NCBI GenBank assembly: GCA_021397845.1
Contig: CM038049.1
Coordinates: 112,436,877 to 112,500,876 of the forward strand
Length of the DNA stretch: 64,000 nucleotides
Origin: Areca catechu
Taxonomy: Eukaryota; Streptophyta; Magnoliopsida; Arecales; Arecaceae
Direction of reading: 5' to 3'
Numbering within the stretch: position 1 is the stretch's first letter; each line of letters opens with the position of its first letter. Shown in pieces: positions 35,301 to 46,783 of this stretch. Under the pieces are notes generated by a model that saw only the letters and a list, made by a program, of their open reading frames with translations, was not told the origin of the DNA and did not search any database. The position numbers and the translations under genes are program-made.

Positions 35301-36401
35301 TCCTATTCGCTCCTTAAATGTTTGAGACCCATGAAGGTAGCAGTCGTGTTCCAGGATACACGAAGGCCTCTATGAAAATCATGTGGGAGGTAGAACTCTA
35401 GCATACATGGCCCTCCGCCAGGGATACTATTAGGAAATGATGAGGGAGGACGTAGCCAACTTTATCAAGAGGTGTGACCTATGCCAGCATCACGCCGTTG
35501 TGTAATGCTAGCTGGTCATACCGCTCTCCCAGCTCTCTGCCCCCTGGTCATTTGCCTATTGGGGCATGGGTATCCTCAGTCCTTTTCCTCCCGCGTTCGG
35601 GCAGTGTAAGTTCCTTATAGTTGCCATCAACTACTTCAGAAAGTGGGTCGAGGCTAAGCCGTTTGCCCGGATCACGGAGGAAAATGTTCGTAAGTTCTTC
35701 TGAAAATCAATCATATGCTGCTTCGAACTCCCTCACACCATCATCACCGACAATGGATGGCAGTTCGATAATTGGGAGTTTGAGAAGTTTTGCGATGACC
35801 TCGGCATCTGCCATCGCTTCACCTCGGTAGCACACCCTTAGACCAACGGGGAGGCCAAGGTGACCACTGGACCATCCTTCAAGGGCTCCAAACCAGGTTG
35901 GATCAAGCCAAGGGTAGATAGGATGAAGAGCTTCCCAGTGTCCTATGGGCGTACCACACAATGCCAAGGACGGCCATGGATGAAACTCTATTTAACCTCG
36001 TCTTCGATGTGGAAGCAGTGATTCCTGTAGAACTCAGCTTGCCAACACTATGGGTAGAGCAGTATGACGAGGCCGAGAACCCAGCACAGCTCCTGCTTAA
36101 TCTAGATCTACTCGAAGAAATGAGGGACAAGGCTCAGGTCAGAATGGTAGCTTATCGACAACGAGTGGCTAGGTACTACAACTCCAGGATGAGGCCAAAG
36201 TCCTTCTGGCCAGGAGACTTGGTACTACGGTGGGCGGAAGCCTCCCAACCTCGAGAGTGTGGAAAGCTCTCTCCAAACTGGGAAGGCCCTTACAGGGTGG
36301 TCGAAGCTCTCCCTCATGGTGCCTACTATCTCGCCGAGCTAAATGTGACATGATTTCCACCGACATGGAACGCCGTGAACGTAAGGATGTATTTCCAGTG
36401 A
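32348..36401 (+). pseudogene. Tat-1 gag end and pol
   Basis: The first trace is the Tat-type gag end (KYCQFHHDHGHDIEEC, 32348). Protease follows (IMVDSGSSIDVLFYDA, about 32713). RT appears in pieces (SNGKWMIYVDYTDLNRACPKD near 33500-33570; YVDDMLFMSK near 33820). RNase H follows (HVDGASNFGGSGARLIL near 34715; HISHGENAHADALSRLA near 35030). Integrase comes next (CDLCQHH near 35475, ITDNGWQFDN near 35740), then a C-terminal module (NWEGPYRVVEALPHGAYYLAEL, 36270-36350). Stops and frameshifts are frequent, and the longest open piece is 130 codons. Domain order RT-RNase H-integrase is that of Ty3/gypsy, and these sequences resemble the Tat lineage, not the chromoviruses. Confidence 0.85.
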
Positions 36402-36544
36402 TGTAAGACTTCCTAAACATTAATGATAAAATTCTTTTGGGTGCAATGTTTGTCTCTGTCTCGTAGGACCATCATCGTCCGGCCTTGGATCGGGTGACCG
36501 GAGATGTGGTGGAGGTCTCGCATGCAATTTGAATGAAGCGCCAA

Positions 36545-37040
36545 AAGCCCAGAGTTCAGTTCGGATGGAAGCCTAGAACCCAGTTCCGGTACCAAGCCTA
36601 GAGTTCAGTCCGGATAGAAGCTCGGAACCCAGTTCCTGTACAAAGACCGGGTTCAGTCTAGATGGAGGCCCGGAACCTAGTTCCATCACAGAGCCCATAG
36701 TTCAGTCTGGATGGAAGCCCGGAACCCAGTTCCGGCACCAAGCCCGGAGTTCAGTTCGGATGGAAGCCCGGAACCCAGTTCCGACACAAAGCTCATAGTT
36801 TAGTTTGGATGGAAGCCCGGAACCCAATTCCAGCACTAAGCCCGGAGTTTAGTCCGGATGGAAGCCCGGAATCCAGTTCTGGCACAAAGCATGTAGTTTG
36901 GTACAGATAAAAGCCTGGAACCTAGTTCCGGCACCAAGCCCGGAGTTCAGTCTGGATGGAAGCCCGGAACCCAGTTTCGGCACAAAGCCCGAAGTTCGGT
37001 CCGGATGAAAGCTCGAAACCAAGTTCCGGCCATAAAAGCC
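36545..37040 (+). repeat. 49-bp tandem repeat downstream of Tat-1 pol
   Basis: About ten imperfect copies of a unit with GAGTTCAGTCCGGATGGAAG followed by CCCGGAACCCAGTTCCGGCA. Successive TTCAG anchors fall at spacings of 48-49 bp (36552, 36601, 36652, 36701, 36750, 36799). Tat elements are known to carry tandem repeats between pol and the 3' LTR. Confidence 0.85.
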
Positions 37041-37388
37041 CTGGCACCAGATACTCATGAAGTCCAAGCCAGAAACTCCAGGAGCTTCATGTTGAAGCCT
37101 AGAGGCCTCCTGAACCTAACTTCTAGCTAGGAGTCAGAGTTGAACTTCAACTCAAAGTTGCAAGCTCAACTCCGACAAAAAACAAGAGGGATTCAGGCCC
37201 GCCATCAACAAAGGAGCAAAGAAAAGAGTTGAAGACAAGAACACTAAGCTGTGAAAAGGGAAAAGAGTTTCATTTCTAAGTGTGAGGTTTTCACAAAGTG
37301 AAGGGGACCCTGACATGCCGGGGACCCCAAGAGAACAAAAAGGAAGAAAAACCCTACACAAGAAAGCAAAATACATGACTCAAGGAAA

Positions 37389-39569
37389 TCACTGGGTCGA
37401 CGGCTCCATCCAAGGTTGGGTAGCCTCTGCACCGCAGGTTGCCTGCTTAGCTGGCCGCCCAGCAACCACCTCATCATCCACTCCCTGTGCCGCAAGCTCC
37501 TCAGGCTGCTCCCTGGGTCTGCCAATGACGAGGCCTCCCATGTCCAGCTTCAGGAAGAGGGAGGCCACCTTCATCAAGCAGATGACGAAGCCTTACAAGA
37601 ATGAGTCCACGGTAGCCTTGTGAACCTCATTCTTGAATTCCTAGGAGGCCCAGAAATTCAGCATGGCCTCTAGAGCTTCGCTTTGGGCAGCCTCCAGCAA
37701 CCTCGAGACATAGGAAGTCTTCTCCTGGGACGTCGCCAGCTCTACTAGGACCTCCTCGACCCGGCACTCCAATGACTAGGATCGTTCCTCCAGCCGGGAG
37801 ATCTCCGTCGCATCCTCATCAGCGTAGTGCTGAGTCAAGATTCTCTCCTTGGACCGGTTGGCCTCGAGGTCCCTAACGCGCCCTTCAACGTGGGCCAGGT
37901 CTCCACAAAGACCCCTATTGCTCTCCCTCAGCTCGTGGCCCTTCTCCATCAACTCCTTCACGTCGGCCACAAGCTTGTCCAGCCTCCTCTCCTTTCGGCC
38001 TCCTTCTTCCTCGTAGAGGAGAGGAAGTCCCGAAGTAGGAGCACGTTAGTCCCAATATGCATCAAAGATAAAGTTAGGACTTCTAAAAGATCCAACTGAA
38101 ATATTAAAAGGGAGAGCTAGATACTTACCGTGAAAAGCAGAGGAAGGATCCCGAGCAAGGCAACCGAGGAATCCCAGCCACCCCTCAGACGGGGTCCCTA
38201 GGCTAGGCCGCATACTCCGTCATCCATTCTTCCAAGCCCTAATCTCTGATAACGGAAGCATTTTCAGGAATTCTCGCTGGTGCTTGGTGGGTCTCGGAGG
38301 AGGGCTGCATGGAGGTGCCTTCGGCATGCGAAGATGTGGGCTGCGGGGCCACCATCATGGCCATCGTTAGAGTGCTGGTCACCATGACTGTCGGAAGAGG
38401 TGAGTGCGCCGATCGCTCCCCCTCCCTGGCCCCATCAATGTCCATAATTTCTGGGGCAGGGGTTTGCTACTGAAGTGGCCTGGGAGCCGGATCTGCCACC
38501 CTTGGCTCCAAAGTTGGAGTGGGCCTGGGCCTTTGATCCGTCTCCACATAGGCCCTCTTCGGTGTTGTCTCCTGGGCCTCGATCGAAGCACTTCTTTTCT
38601 GGGCCGACACCAGTAGGTTATCCAGGGAGAACTTCATCCCTGGAAAGAAGAAGAACAAAAGAAGGTCAGTAAAAAAAAAAAAGAAGAAAAAGAAAAGAAA
38701 AGAAATGAGGCTTGGAGCCTCTCCAATCACCCGGATCGGGCTAACCCCTGTCTCGAACAAGTTTTGCTTTGAGAGCAGGACTTCAAGAGAGGGAAGTTTA
38801 TCATTGTGTAATTGAGAAAAGACCTCCCAATCGGCCAGCATGACCTGAGCATTCTGGTTCGGGGACCGGTCTGACTCATCCATACCCAATCAACGTCCCC
38901 GACCGAGACAAAGAAGAACCAGTTCTTCCATCCCTTGATGGATGTGGGGAGGCCGAACCAAAGGCACTTGGGTCTGGGGGAGAGGCACCACCATCCATCA
39001 TCGGTGAAGAGATGCTTCAGGGTGAACAGTGCCCTGAATAGCAAAAAATGGGCAACGAACCCATGGAAGTGACAAAACAAAATGAAGGCGAAGATGACCC
39101 TGATGGCATTAAGAGCCAACTGGGCCGGGACAAGATGGAAATTGTTCAAGAAGGAAAGGAAGAAAGGGTGAAGTGGAAAATAAAGACCCCCGGCAAGGAA
39201 GTCTTTGTAGAAAGCTATGCGACCAGAGTCGCTCGAGGTAACATGCTCCCTTGGTCTTGGGAGCGAGAGATGGATGGATTCTAGGACCCCGAACAAGTCC
39301 TGGATCGAAGAAAGATCTTCTTTGGTCATCATCAAAGTGAAGCCGGAGGTACCGGAAGAAGCCTCTACCATCGGAGGGATGGTGGCAGAGATAGGAGGAA
39401 GAACGAGGGCGGGAGAAGGAACCCTAGGGTGTCCGATAACTATACCACCGGGTGGTCACCTTCGAAATTCAAAAGGAACTTCGTCCTCCGTCGAGGAGGA
39501 CAATGGAGTTCTCGGATGAGAGGGTCCTGCCTCATTCGGATTGGCAGAAAAACGAGGACATCAAGCCAT
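37389..39569 (-). pseudogene. Tat-1 antisense ORF (Transposase_28-like)
   Basis: This lies on the strand opposite to pol, between pol and the 3' LTR, where Tat elements carry an extra ORF. From an ATG at 39569 (codon 3 is already a stop) it reads a low-complexity N-terminus, then a conserved domain (about 39330-38950). That domain includes RIAFYKDFLAGGLYFPLHPF, FLNNFHLVPAQLALNAIRVI and SIKGWKNWFFF, which resembles the Pfam family Transposase_28 (putative gypsy type transposon). An intron-like pyrimidine tract (38640-38751) separates it from a second part (MKFSLDNLL ... IMDIDGAREGERSAH). A coiled-coil-like segment follows (37970-37776, MEKGHELRESNRGLCGDLAH), then a C-terminus ending at 37389. 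Frameshifts and stops break it. Tat-2 carries a homologue at 61343-62749. Its biochemical role is unknown. Confidence 0.7.
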
Positions 39570-40116
39570 TGAAAGAAGAAAGGAGGATCTAGAAGAAGGA
39601 AGAAGAGATGAAGGACCTAAGGAAGGTTCCGATTCACCCAAGACATGGGGAAGAGCTAAGAGCCTAGAAGAAGAAAGAAAAAACCACCAGGACTCACCTA
39701 CTGGTTTTGGAGAAGAAAGACGCCTCCGAGAGATGAAGAAGGACTGCTGCAACCATCGACGAGGTGTGAGAAAATCAAAAGACCTCATTCTGAAAAGTCC
39801 CCAACTTTTCAAAAAACCAATCGACAGTGGCCATACAGGTTTTTTCCGCTCCAACCGTCAGATGAGCACCATGTATGAAGGCACCCACCGGTGATGCCTT
39901 AATTCATGGAAGGTCACCTCGAGTCTGGTATGGCACAATTATGGCCCATCGAAATTGTGAACGTGGCACCTCCACATTGGACCTTGGGCACGATGTGCGA
40001 GCAGCGGTGATCGTTGCAATAATTGCATAAGATTTTTGTCCTTCCACGTCATCTCCGCATTAACTCCCCATGTCCCAATCGTGGTACTTCGATGGGACTT
40101 GGAAGTGGAGGGCAAA
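39570..40116. other. Untranslated interval between antisense ORF and Tat-1 3' LTR
   Basis: I see no gene here. The interval is purine-rich near 39570-39780 and probably contains the promoter and 5' UTR of the antisense ORF. It ends in the polypurine tract GGAAGTGGAGGGCAAA (40101-40116). Confidence 0.5.
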
Positions 40117-42316
40117 TGATGTGGCAAGATAGCTAACATGGAGTAAACCTCAGATCCAACTAGCAGCTAGATGGACAAACATGCCTCACCAAGCTCCTTT
40201 CTGAGCTCCCGTGCTACATGGCCTCACCGAAAGTCGAGCCCGCCTCGGATTGATATCGGCACCCCTACTCCTTCGCCAGGTGGCATCCCTAGGTGGGGTC
40301 CACCCGATCGAAGTGGAGCTTACCGCTGCTCCTTCGCCAGGTGGCACCCCATAAAGGGGTCTACCTCGATCGAAGACGAGCCTTCTCCTGCTTCTTCGCC
40401 AGGTGGCACCCCCAGTAGGGATCCACCTTGGTCGAAGTCGAGCCTGATCCTGCTCCTTCATCGGTGGTACCACCAGGTGGGGTCCATCTTGGCCAGAGTG
40501 GAAGCTTGCCCCTGCTCCTTCGCCAAGTTGCACCCCCAAGTGGGGTCCACCTCGGTCAAAGTGGAGCTTGCCTTTGCTCCTTCACCAAGTGGCACCCTAG
40601 GAGGAGTCCACCTTGATCGATGTTGAGCCCGCTCTTGCTCTTTCGCCAGGTGGCACCCCGAAGTGGGGTACACCTCGGCCAGAGTGGAAGCTTGCCTCTG
40701 CTCCATCGCCAGGTGGCACCCCTAGATGGGGTCCACCTCGACCAATATGAAGCTTGCCTCTGCTTCTTCGCCAGGTGGCACCCCAGGAGGGGTCCACCTT
40801 GGCCAAAGTTGAGCCTGCTACTGCTCCTTCGCCATGTGGCATCCCAGGAGGGGTCCACCTCGACCAAAGTCGAGCCTGTTCCTGCTCCTTCGCCAAGTGG
40901 CACCCCCAGGTGGGGTCCATCTCGGTCGAAGTCAAGGCTTGCTACTTGCTCCTTCGCCAGGTGGCACCCCTAGGTGGGGTCCACCTTGGCCAAAGTCGAG
41001 CCTTGCTCCTGCTCCTTCGCCAGGTGGCACCCTAGAAGGGGTCCACCTCGATCGAATCAAGCCGCTCCTTCACCAGTTGGCACCCCCATGTGGGGTCCAC
41101 CTCGATCGAAGTCGAGCTTGCTCTTGCTCCTTCACCAGGTGGCACCTCTAGGTAGGGTCCACCTCGATCGAAGCCGAGCCTTGCTCCTGCTCCTTCTCTA
41201 GGTGGCACCCCTAGGTGGGGTCCACCTCGATCGATGTTGAGCCTTGCTCCTGCTCCTTTGCCAGGTGGCATCCCAGGATGGGTCCACCTCGGTTGAAGTC
41301 GAGCCTGCTATTACTCCTTCACCAGATGGCACCCCCATGTGGGGTCCACCTTGATCGAAGTCGAGCCTTACTCCTGCTCCTCCACCAGGTGGCACCCGTA
41401 GATGGATCCACCTCGTCCGAGGTCGAGCTCGCTCCTGCTTCTTCGCCAGGTGGCATCCAGGGTGGGGACCACCTCGATCGAAGTCGAGCTCCCTCTTTGG
41501 AAGTGTTAGGAAGGATGGAGGTGTCAGCCTTGAGATCATCACCAAAGTAGATGCACGCGGTGCGATGCGCCCAGTACGGCACCCCCAAACCTGTAACGGT
41601 GTGCATAACCTCCTTTACACCAATTTGGGGTAAGCACCCCAATCAAGATGTCAGATATGCGATCGACCATCTGAGATCCCCTGAAGAAGGAGGCTGCGTA
41701 TAGGATCTCAGACCCAAGGATGGCCGTGCCAAGATCGAAGCCCTGCCTAATTTCCCCCTCCATGATAACACACCGGGCGAAGCATATTCACAACTTAACA
41801 CCTAACCATAAGAGGAAGTGACCTCGGGGGAGTAGCCAACGGACACCGTTGACCCCTGAGTCCTCCAGTGAGGGCGGGGGGAGGCACAGAAGCGATGGGC
41901 GATCTACAAAGGCACGAACGGGCGAGGAAGATGGTAAGCAACCAAAGGTAACAAAAGAGGGCAAGTGCGCAAAGGAGCAAGATAAGTTAGTTGAGGCAAG
42001 CAGTTCTCAGGAGATCCTTAGAGCGAGTCTCCACAAGTACAGATGCCACAACTCAAGCACTGTCCCCCTCGTTCTCTCCAAATCAACCCTTTACTAGAAA
42101 AAGCTCCTCTAAGTACGGTGACCAAAGTAGGATCTGCCTTAGGGGATCTATTCTGCTTTGCCATCTGCTAACTTGACCGTCAGAGTGCCCCCACTAGGAT
42201 CCCTGGACCGAGTCTCTAACTCTATTTTGAAGGTCCAGGAACTCCAGGATTCCGGAGTAAAGGGGCAGATATCCAGTGCTACCTCACAGCTATAGGCCAT
42301 GACGTTAAGGTCAGCA
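40117..42316 (+). repeat. Tat-1 3' LTR
   Basis: The left end is set by the polypurine tract and by homology to 31948. The first 140 bp are unique, then 40256-41500 is a tandem array, and 41500-42316 is the downstream part. The end, read backwards, matches the start of the Tat-2 LTR at 57315 (shared GGCCTATAGCTGTGAG). Short GACATATTTCCTAACA sequence beyond 42316 looks like the start of the copia-C LTR, so Tat-1 appears to have landed there. Confidence 0.7.
40256..41500 (+). repeat. 61-62 bp tandem array inside Tat-1 3' LTR
   Basis: About 20 monomers share CTCCTTCGCCAGGTGGCACC, then a variable GGGGTCCACCTCG and a GTCGAGCCT stretch. GGTGGCA anchors run from 40279 to 41449, an average of 61.6 bp. 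Read on the minus strand the monomer is the same as that of the Tat-2 array. The ORFs that cross it are products of the repeat, not genes. Confidence 0.9.
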
Positions 42317-42332
42317 ATAGGACATATTTCCT

Positions 42333-43835
42333 AACAACTCCCACTTGGATTAATACTAATCAAAATAGAATCGTATTTACATCTTCCATTTACAATCATT
42401 GAACTCTTGAACTCCGATGGCTTTAGTGAAGGGGTCGGCCAGATTCTCCTTTCCATCAATCTACATAAGTTTGATGTCACCTCGTTCCACGATCTCTCGT
42501 ATAAAGTGGTAGCGCCATAGAATGTGCCTGGTACACTGATGGGACTTGGCTCTTTGGCTTTAGCAATAGCTCTAGTGCTATCATAGTACACCGGAACAGG
42601 ACCATCCAAGGAAGGTGCCACTCCCAGCTCGCCTAGGAACTTTTGTAACTACACATTCTCCTTTGCCGCATCTAATGTTGCAATGTACTCTACTTCTCAT
42701 ATTGAGTATACCACTGTATATTGCTTGAAAGTTTTCTAATAGATGGCTCCTCCATTTAGGATAAATACAAATTCGGATACCTCTTGCTGTCATCTCTATG
42801 TGACTGAAAACTAGAATCAGTATAACCCACAAGTTTTAAGTCAGGTTCTCCATAAATTAGCCATTGGTCTTTAGTATTTTGTAAATACTTAATGATAGTC
42901 TTTACTACCTTCCAATATGCCTCACTTAGGTCAGACTAGTATCTACTTACTACCCCTAGTGAGTATGCCATGTTTGGTCTGGTACATGTCATGGCATAAA
43001 TGATATAACCCACTGCCGAATTATACAGAATCTTATGCATACGCTCTCTCTCCTCATGAGTTGTCACACAATCCTTCTTGGAAAGAGTAATTCCATGACC
43101 TATCAGAAGATAGCCTTTATTGAAATTTTTCATGCTAAACTATTTCAGCATAGTGTCTATATACATAGATTGAGACAATCCCAAAAGCTTTCTAAATCTA
43201 TCTCTATAGATTTTCATAACAAGTATGTAGGTAACTTCACCCAAGTCCTTCATAGAAAACTTAGATGATAACCAAACCTTTTTTTCCAGTAATGTAGGAA
43301 TGCCATTCCCAATTAAGAAAATGTCATCCACATATAGAACCAGAAATATAACTATAGAACCATTAGCCATTTATGTATGCAGGGTTCTTCTCTATTCCTA
43401 ACGAAGCCATATGTCTTCAGTCCATAAATGGACCTCTACAGCTTGCACATCTTAGACTCGTCTATGGATGTAAACCCTTCAGGTTGCATCATATACACCT
43501 CCTCTTCCAATTTATTATTTAGAAAAGTTGTTCGGACATCCATTTACTAGATTTGATAGTCTAGATATGTTACTAGAGAAAGTATAATCCGAATAGACTT
43601 GAGCATTGCCACAGGGGAAGATGTCTCATCATAGTCATACCATAACATTGCCGATATCCCTTGGCAACCTGATGGGCTTTATAGGTCTCCACCTACCCAT
43701 CTACGCCCCTCTTCCTCTTGAAGATCCTTTTGCACCTGATGGGTTTTATCCCTTCAGGTGGATCAACCAATGTGCACACATTGTTGATTTTCATTGACTC
43801 CATTTCGGATTTTCATGGCCTCAAGCCATTTCCTA
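42333..43835 (-). pseudogene. copia-C: Ty1/copia pol 3' half (RT and RNase H)
   Basis: The minus strand carries copia RT and RNase H from about 43835 to 42360. Visible motifs are LVDPPEGIKPI, FLVLYVDDIFLIGN (43330), FSMKDLGEVTYIL, LGLSQSMYIDTMLK, CTRPNMAYSLGVVSRY (42940) and the RNase H motifs YTDSSFQSHRDDS and DPFTKA. Many frames are broken. It ends in a copia polypurine-like CCAAGTGGGAGT (minus strand, near 42340), followed by TGTTAGGAAATATGTCC, which is how plant copia LTRs commonly start. Integrase, gag and the 5' side are missing; at 43835 it meets copia-D head to head. Confidence 0.8.
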
Positions 43836-44247
43836 TGACAACTCAAGCCAGAGAAGGATACTCTTATTTCATCACCTTCACTGATGACTTGTGTAGGTTT
43901 GGATATGTGTATCTTATAAAACACAAATCTGAAGCTTTTGATAAATTTAAGGAGTATCAAAGTATGGCTGAGAAACAAACTAAAAAAGTATTAAAATATT
44001 TCTATCTGATCAAGGAAGAGAATACTTATCTAGTGAATTTTTTAATCATCTTAAGGATAAAAGTATTCCTTTTAAATGGATCTTCTTTATACACCATAAT
44101 TAAATAGTATAGTAGAAAGAAGGAATCACACCTTATTAGACTTGGTGAGGTCCATGATAACCTTCACAGATCTTCTTATTTCCTTATGAGGTTATGCCCT
44201 AGATACTATTATCTACATACTAAATAAGATACCATCAAAATCAGTAA
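43836..44247 (+). pseudogene. copia-D: Ty1/copia integrase fragment
   Basis: The plus strand begins abruptly with a copia integrase core (MTTQAREGYSYFITFTDDL, FGYVYLIKHKSEAFDKF), closely parallel to copia-A near 7190-7340. It continues with degraded sequence to the conserved ILNKIPSKSV near 44225. Element E is inserted at 44248. The reading resumes at about 56166. Confidence 0.8.
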
Positions 44248-45405
44248 TGATGCGGGACGGGGCACGGGGTAGGATCGTCGGCGAGCTAAGAAGTCACCTA
44301 GATTAGGATACTTTCTTTTTTTTGGGTTTTTTTTTCTAGGAGGATGGTGAAGGAATAATGGGATGATGGACTCGAGGCTTGGAACTCATGAGCTTTGGGA
44401 CTTATACTCACAAAGAGATCTCTCACCTCTAGGGCATCTCACCCACCTCACTAATGGAGCCGTTAGGATGAATCTCAAAGGACATGAGGATGGTAAGGAA
44501 GATGGAATCAAGGAAGGGGATAATAAGATATGACCTCACATCATGCCCTGGGGTTGGGCCTTACACCCTCCCTTTACGGAGCTAAAGAAGAATCACTCTT
44601 CTCTAAAGAAAATTTTCATTCATTTAATTCCTTCCCTTATAAAGAGATTAGGAGCCTATTTATAACCTTCTAAGCCCCATTTGAAATTCAAATTTTACAT
44701 GAAAAGAGGGGAAAATGTAGTTACAAAGTTAAATTTCAAATTTCATGAAAAGCGGTGGCAAAATGCATGGGTGCCAAGTATCTCCTTGTGCTTGCCAAGT
44801 GTCCAAATCTGACAATTTGCATGCATGGGCGCCACTTGGCATTCATGTGGGCATTCATGTGTCATCATGTGTTGGGCGCCACTTGGCATTCATGTGGGGA
44901 CCTTCTCTTGTGGAGGATTAAATGATTTTCAAATCTAAATTTATTTGCATCGAAATTCATACTGCATCATGATTTATGATGCTCCGAAATTCATGCTACT
45001 CCGAGATTCGTGCAACTTCAGGATTTGTGCTTGCTCCAGGATCCGTGCTAGTGATGTCCCCATCATTTTCCTGAGATGGGAAGAACTCAACTCTGTCAAG
45101 TCAGGGTCAATGAGGACTTTGGTGGAACAAATCCATTCATAAATAAGCTCTGCTCTGAGATCTGTGCAACTCTGAAATCTGAGCAGCACTGCTTCTTGTG
45201 TCAAAATCTGTGAAGCTCTGAGATCGATGCTTCACCATCTCGATTCATTCAAAACCCAACATTTTTTTTTGACAGCCCTGCTCTAAAATCTATGGAGCTT
45301 TGAGATCCGTGTAGCTCTGAGATTTGTGCACTTCGAAATCCTTACAACTTTGAAATGAGTGCAGCTCAAACTCGTGTGGGACTTGAAGTCGGCAATAGGT
45401 AGCTA
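44248..45405 (-). repeat. Element E 3' LTR (element orientation)
   Basis: Starts TGATGCGGGACGG. It aligns with 46209 onward (shared CTCTAGGGCATCTCACC, ATGGAGCCGTTAGGATGAATC, GCATGGGTGCCAAGT) and then with 55677 onward (TGTGGGGACCTTCTCTTGTGG). Several short GATCCGTGC/AAATTCATGCT units repeat in 44940-45360. Confidence 0.7.
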
Positions 45406-46208
45406 TGTTTTTCTCCACAGACCGAAGGGGAATGGAGCATGGGGGCTTTCGGCTGGTTCTCAGGTGTTCACCGGTGGCGGGTTGGGGCGGCTAGCAACGG
45501 TGGAGATCCGGTGGGTGATTGTCACGATACGAGTGGTGGTGAGGACGACGGAGGTGGAGTCCAATGGCTGGGAGTCCGCGCGCTTGGAAGAAACAAGTGG
45601 AGGAGATGAGGGGGGACACGATGGTGGCAGCGGGCTCTGGATCACCGCGGACCACATGGGACAATGGGAAGAATGAGCCATGAGAGGGGCATGCCGTTGG
45701 AATCGGGTAGATCCGTGCAGTCGGCTTCGGGCGATGCAGGGCAACGAAAGTTGGGCATCACAGTAACAGGGAGATCGGACAGAGGCGGGTGGCTTCACGG
45801 AGGTGGAGGTGGTGGCGTGGGGATTGAGCATGCTAGAGGAATCGAGCGGAGGGGCCGACTCGGTGGTCACCAGCAAGAACTAGAACTGTGGAGGGAGAAT
45901 GACGGGCACGGTCGGCTCAACTATGGATTTATGGCTTGGTCAGCGGGAGGTGGACGATGGCACGACGGAGTCGTAAAACACGGAGATCGGGCGGCTAAAA
46001 TGGGTCTTTAGTGGCTATGGAGACAGTAGGGGAAAGATTCGATGGCGAAGCCAATGAAAATTGGTAGATCCAGGATGGAGGGAGGAAGGGGATGACATGA
46101 ATAAAAAGGGATAACTCAGGGATAAGCATGGAATAATGGGAACAAGGTGGATAAGCTGTGGAGAAAAAAATATATCCTAATTTTTTTTTTGGGCTCTATT
46201 ACCAAAAT
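45406..46208 (-). other. Element E internal region, GC-rich, no recognised gene
   Basis: This 800-bp core is far more GC-rich than its LTRs. The longest open stretch is 138 codons on the minus strand (45460-45876), rich in Ser, Pro and Thr with no known motif. It could be captured host DNA or a long leader. It ends at the primer site at 46191-46204. Confidence 0.5.
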
Positions 46209-46783
46209 TGATGCGGCACGAGATCGAGGTAGGATCATTGGCGAGCTGAGAAGTCACCGAGATTAGGGTACTGCTAGTTTTTTTGTATTTTTTTAGGGAT
46301 GGCGAAGGAAATAATGGGGATGAAAGACAGTGATTTGGATCTCATGGACTTTGGACTCACTTTAACGAAGAGACCTCTCACCTCTAGGGCATCTCACCGA
46401 CCTTACTAATGGAGCCGTTAGGATGAATCTCAAAGGACATGAAAGTGATAAGGAAGATGTAGTCAAAGAAGGGGATAACTAGACATGACCTCACATCATA
46501 TCCTGGGGTTGGGCCTCATACCCTCTCCTCACAGAGCAAAAGAAGAATCACTCTTCTTTGAAGAAAATTTTCATTCATCCAATTCCTTCCCTTACAAAGA
46601 GATTAGGAGCCTATTTATAACCTTCTAAGCCCCATTTAAAATTCAAATTTTACATGAAAAGAGGGGAAAATGTAGTTACAAATTTAAATTTTAAATTTCA
46701 AGAAAAGGGGTGGCAAAATGCATGGGTGCCAAGTGTCTCTTTGTGCTTGCCAAGTGTCCAAATCTGAAAATCTACATGCATGG
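46209..46783 (-). repeat. Element E 5' LTR, outer part
   Basis: Starts TGATGCGGCACG and matches the other E LTR until the gypsy-3 insertion. The last five bases (CATGG, 46779-46783) are the gypsy-3 target site. The LTR continues at 55677. Confidence 0.7.

Larger units (their letters stand above)
31948..42316 (+). mobile_element. Tat-1: decayed Tat-type Ty3/gypsy element
   Basis: Direct repeats starting TGATGTGGCAAGATAGCT at 31948 and 40117 mark the two LTR starts. The 3' LTR is preceded by a purine tract (GGAAGTGGAGGGCAAA, 40101-40116). Between them are a pol pseudogene, a 49-bp tandem repeat and an antisense ORF, the layout of the Tat lineage. The 5' LTR is only about 340 bp against about 2.2 kb for the 3' LTR, and most of gag is missing. 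A large deletion therefore joined the LTR to the end of gag. The right end near 42316 is judged from similarity to the Tat-2 LTR; no matching target duplication was found. Confidence 0.75.

Noticed and set aside
40186..41545. Several ORFs of 75-117 codons on both strands
   Set aside because: They cross the 61-62 bp tandem array and encode only its repeated peptide. They overlap each other on both strands.
44243..44247. Target duplication for element E (AGTAA)
   Set aside because: The bases after the right end (56166-56170, AAACT) do not match, so no duplication was claimed.
45460..45876. 138-codon ORF in the element E core
   Set aside because: Low-complexity Ser/Pro/Thr sequence with no motif and an overlapping ORF on the other strand. 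GC-rich DNA opens such frames by chance, so it was not called a gene.
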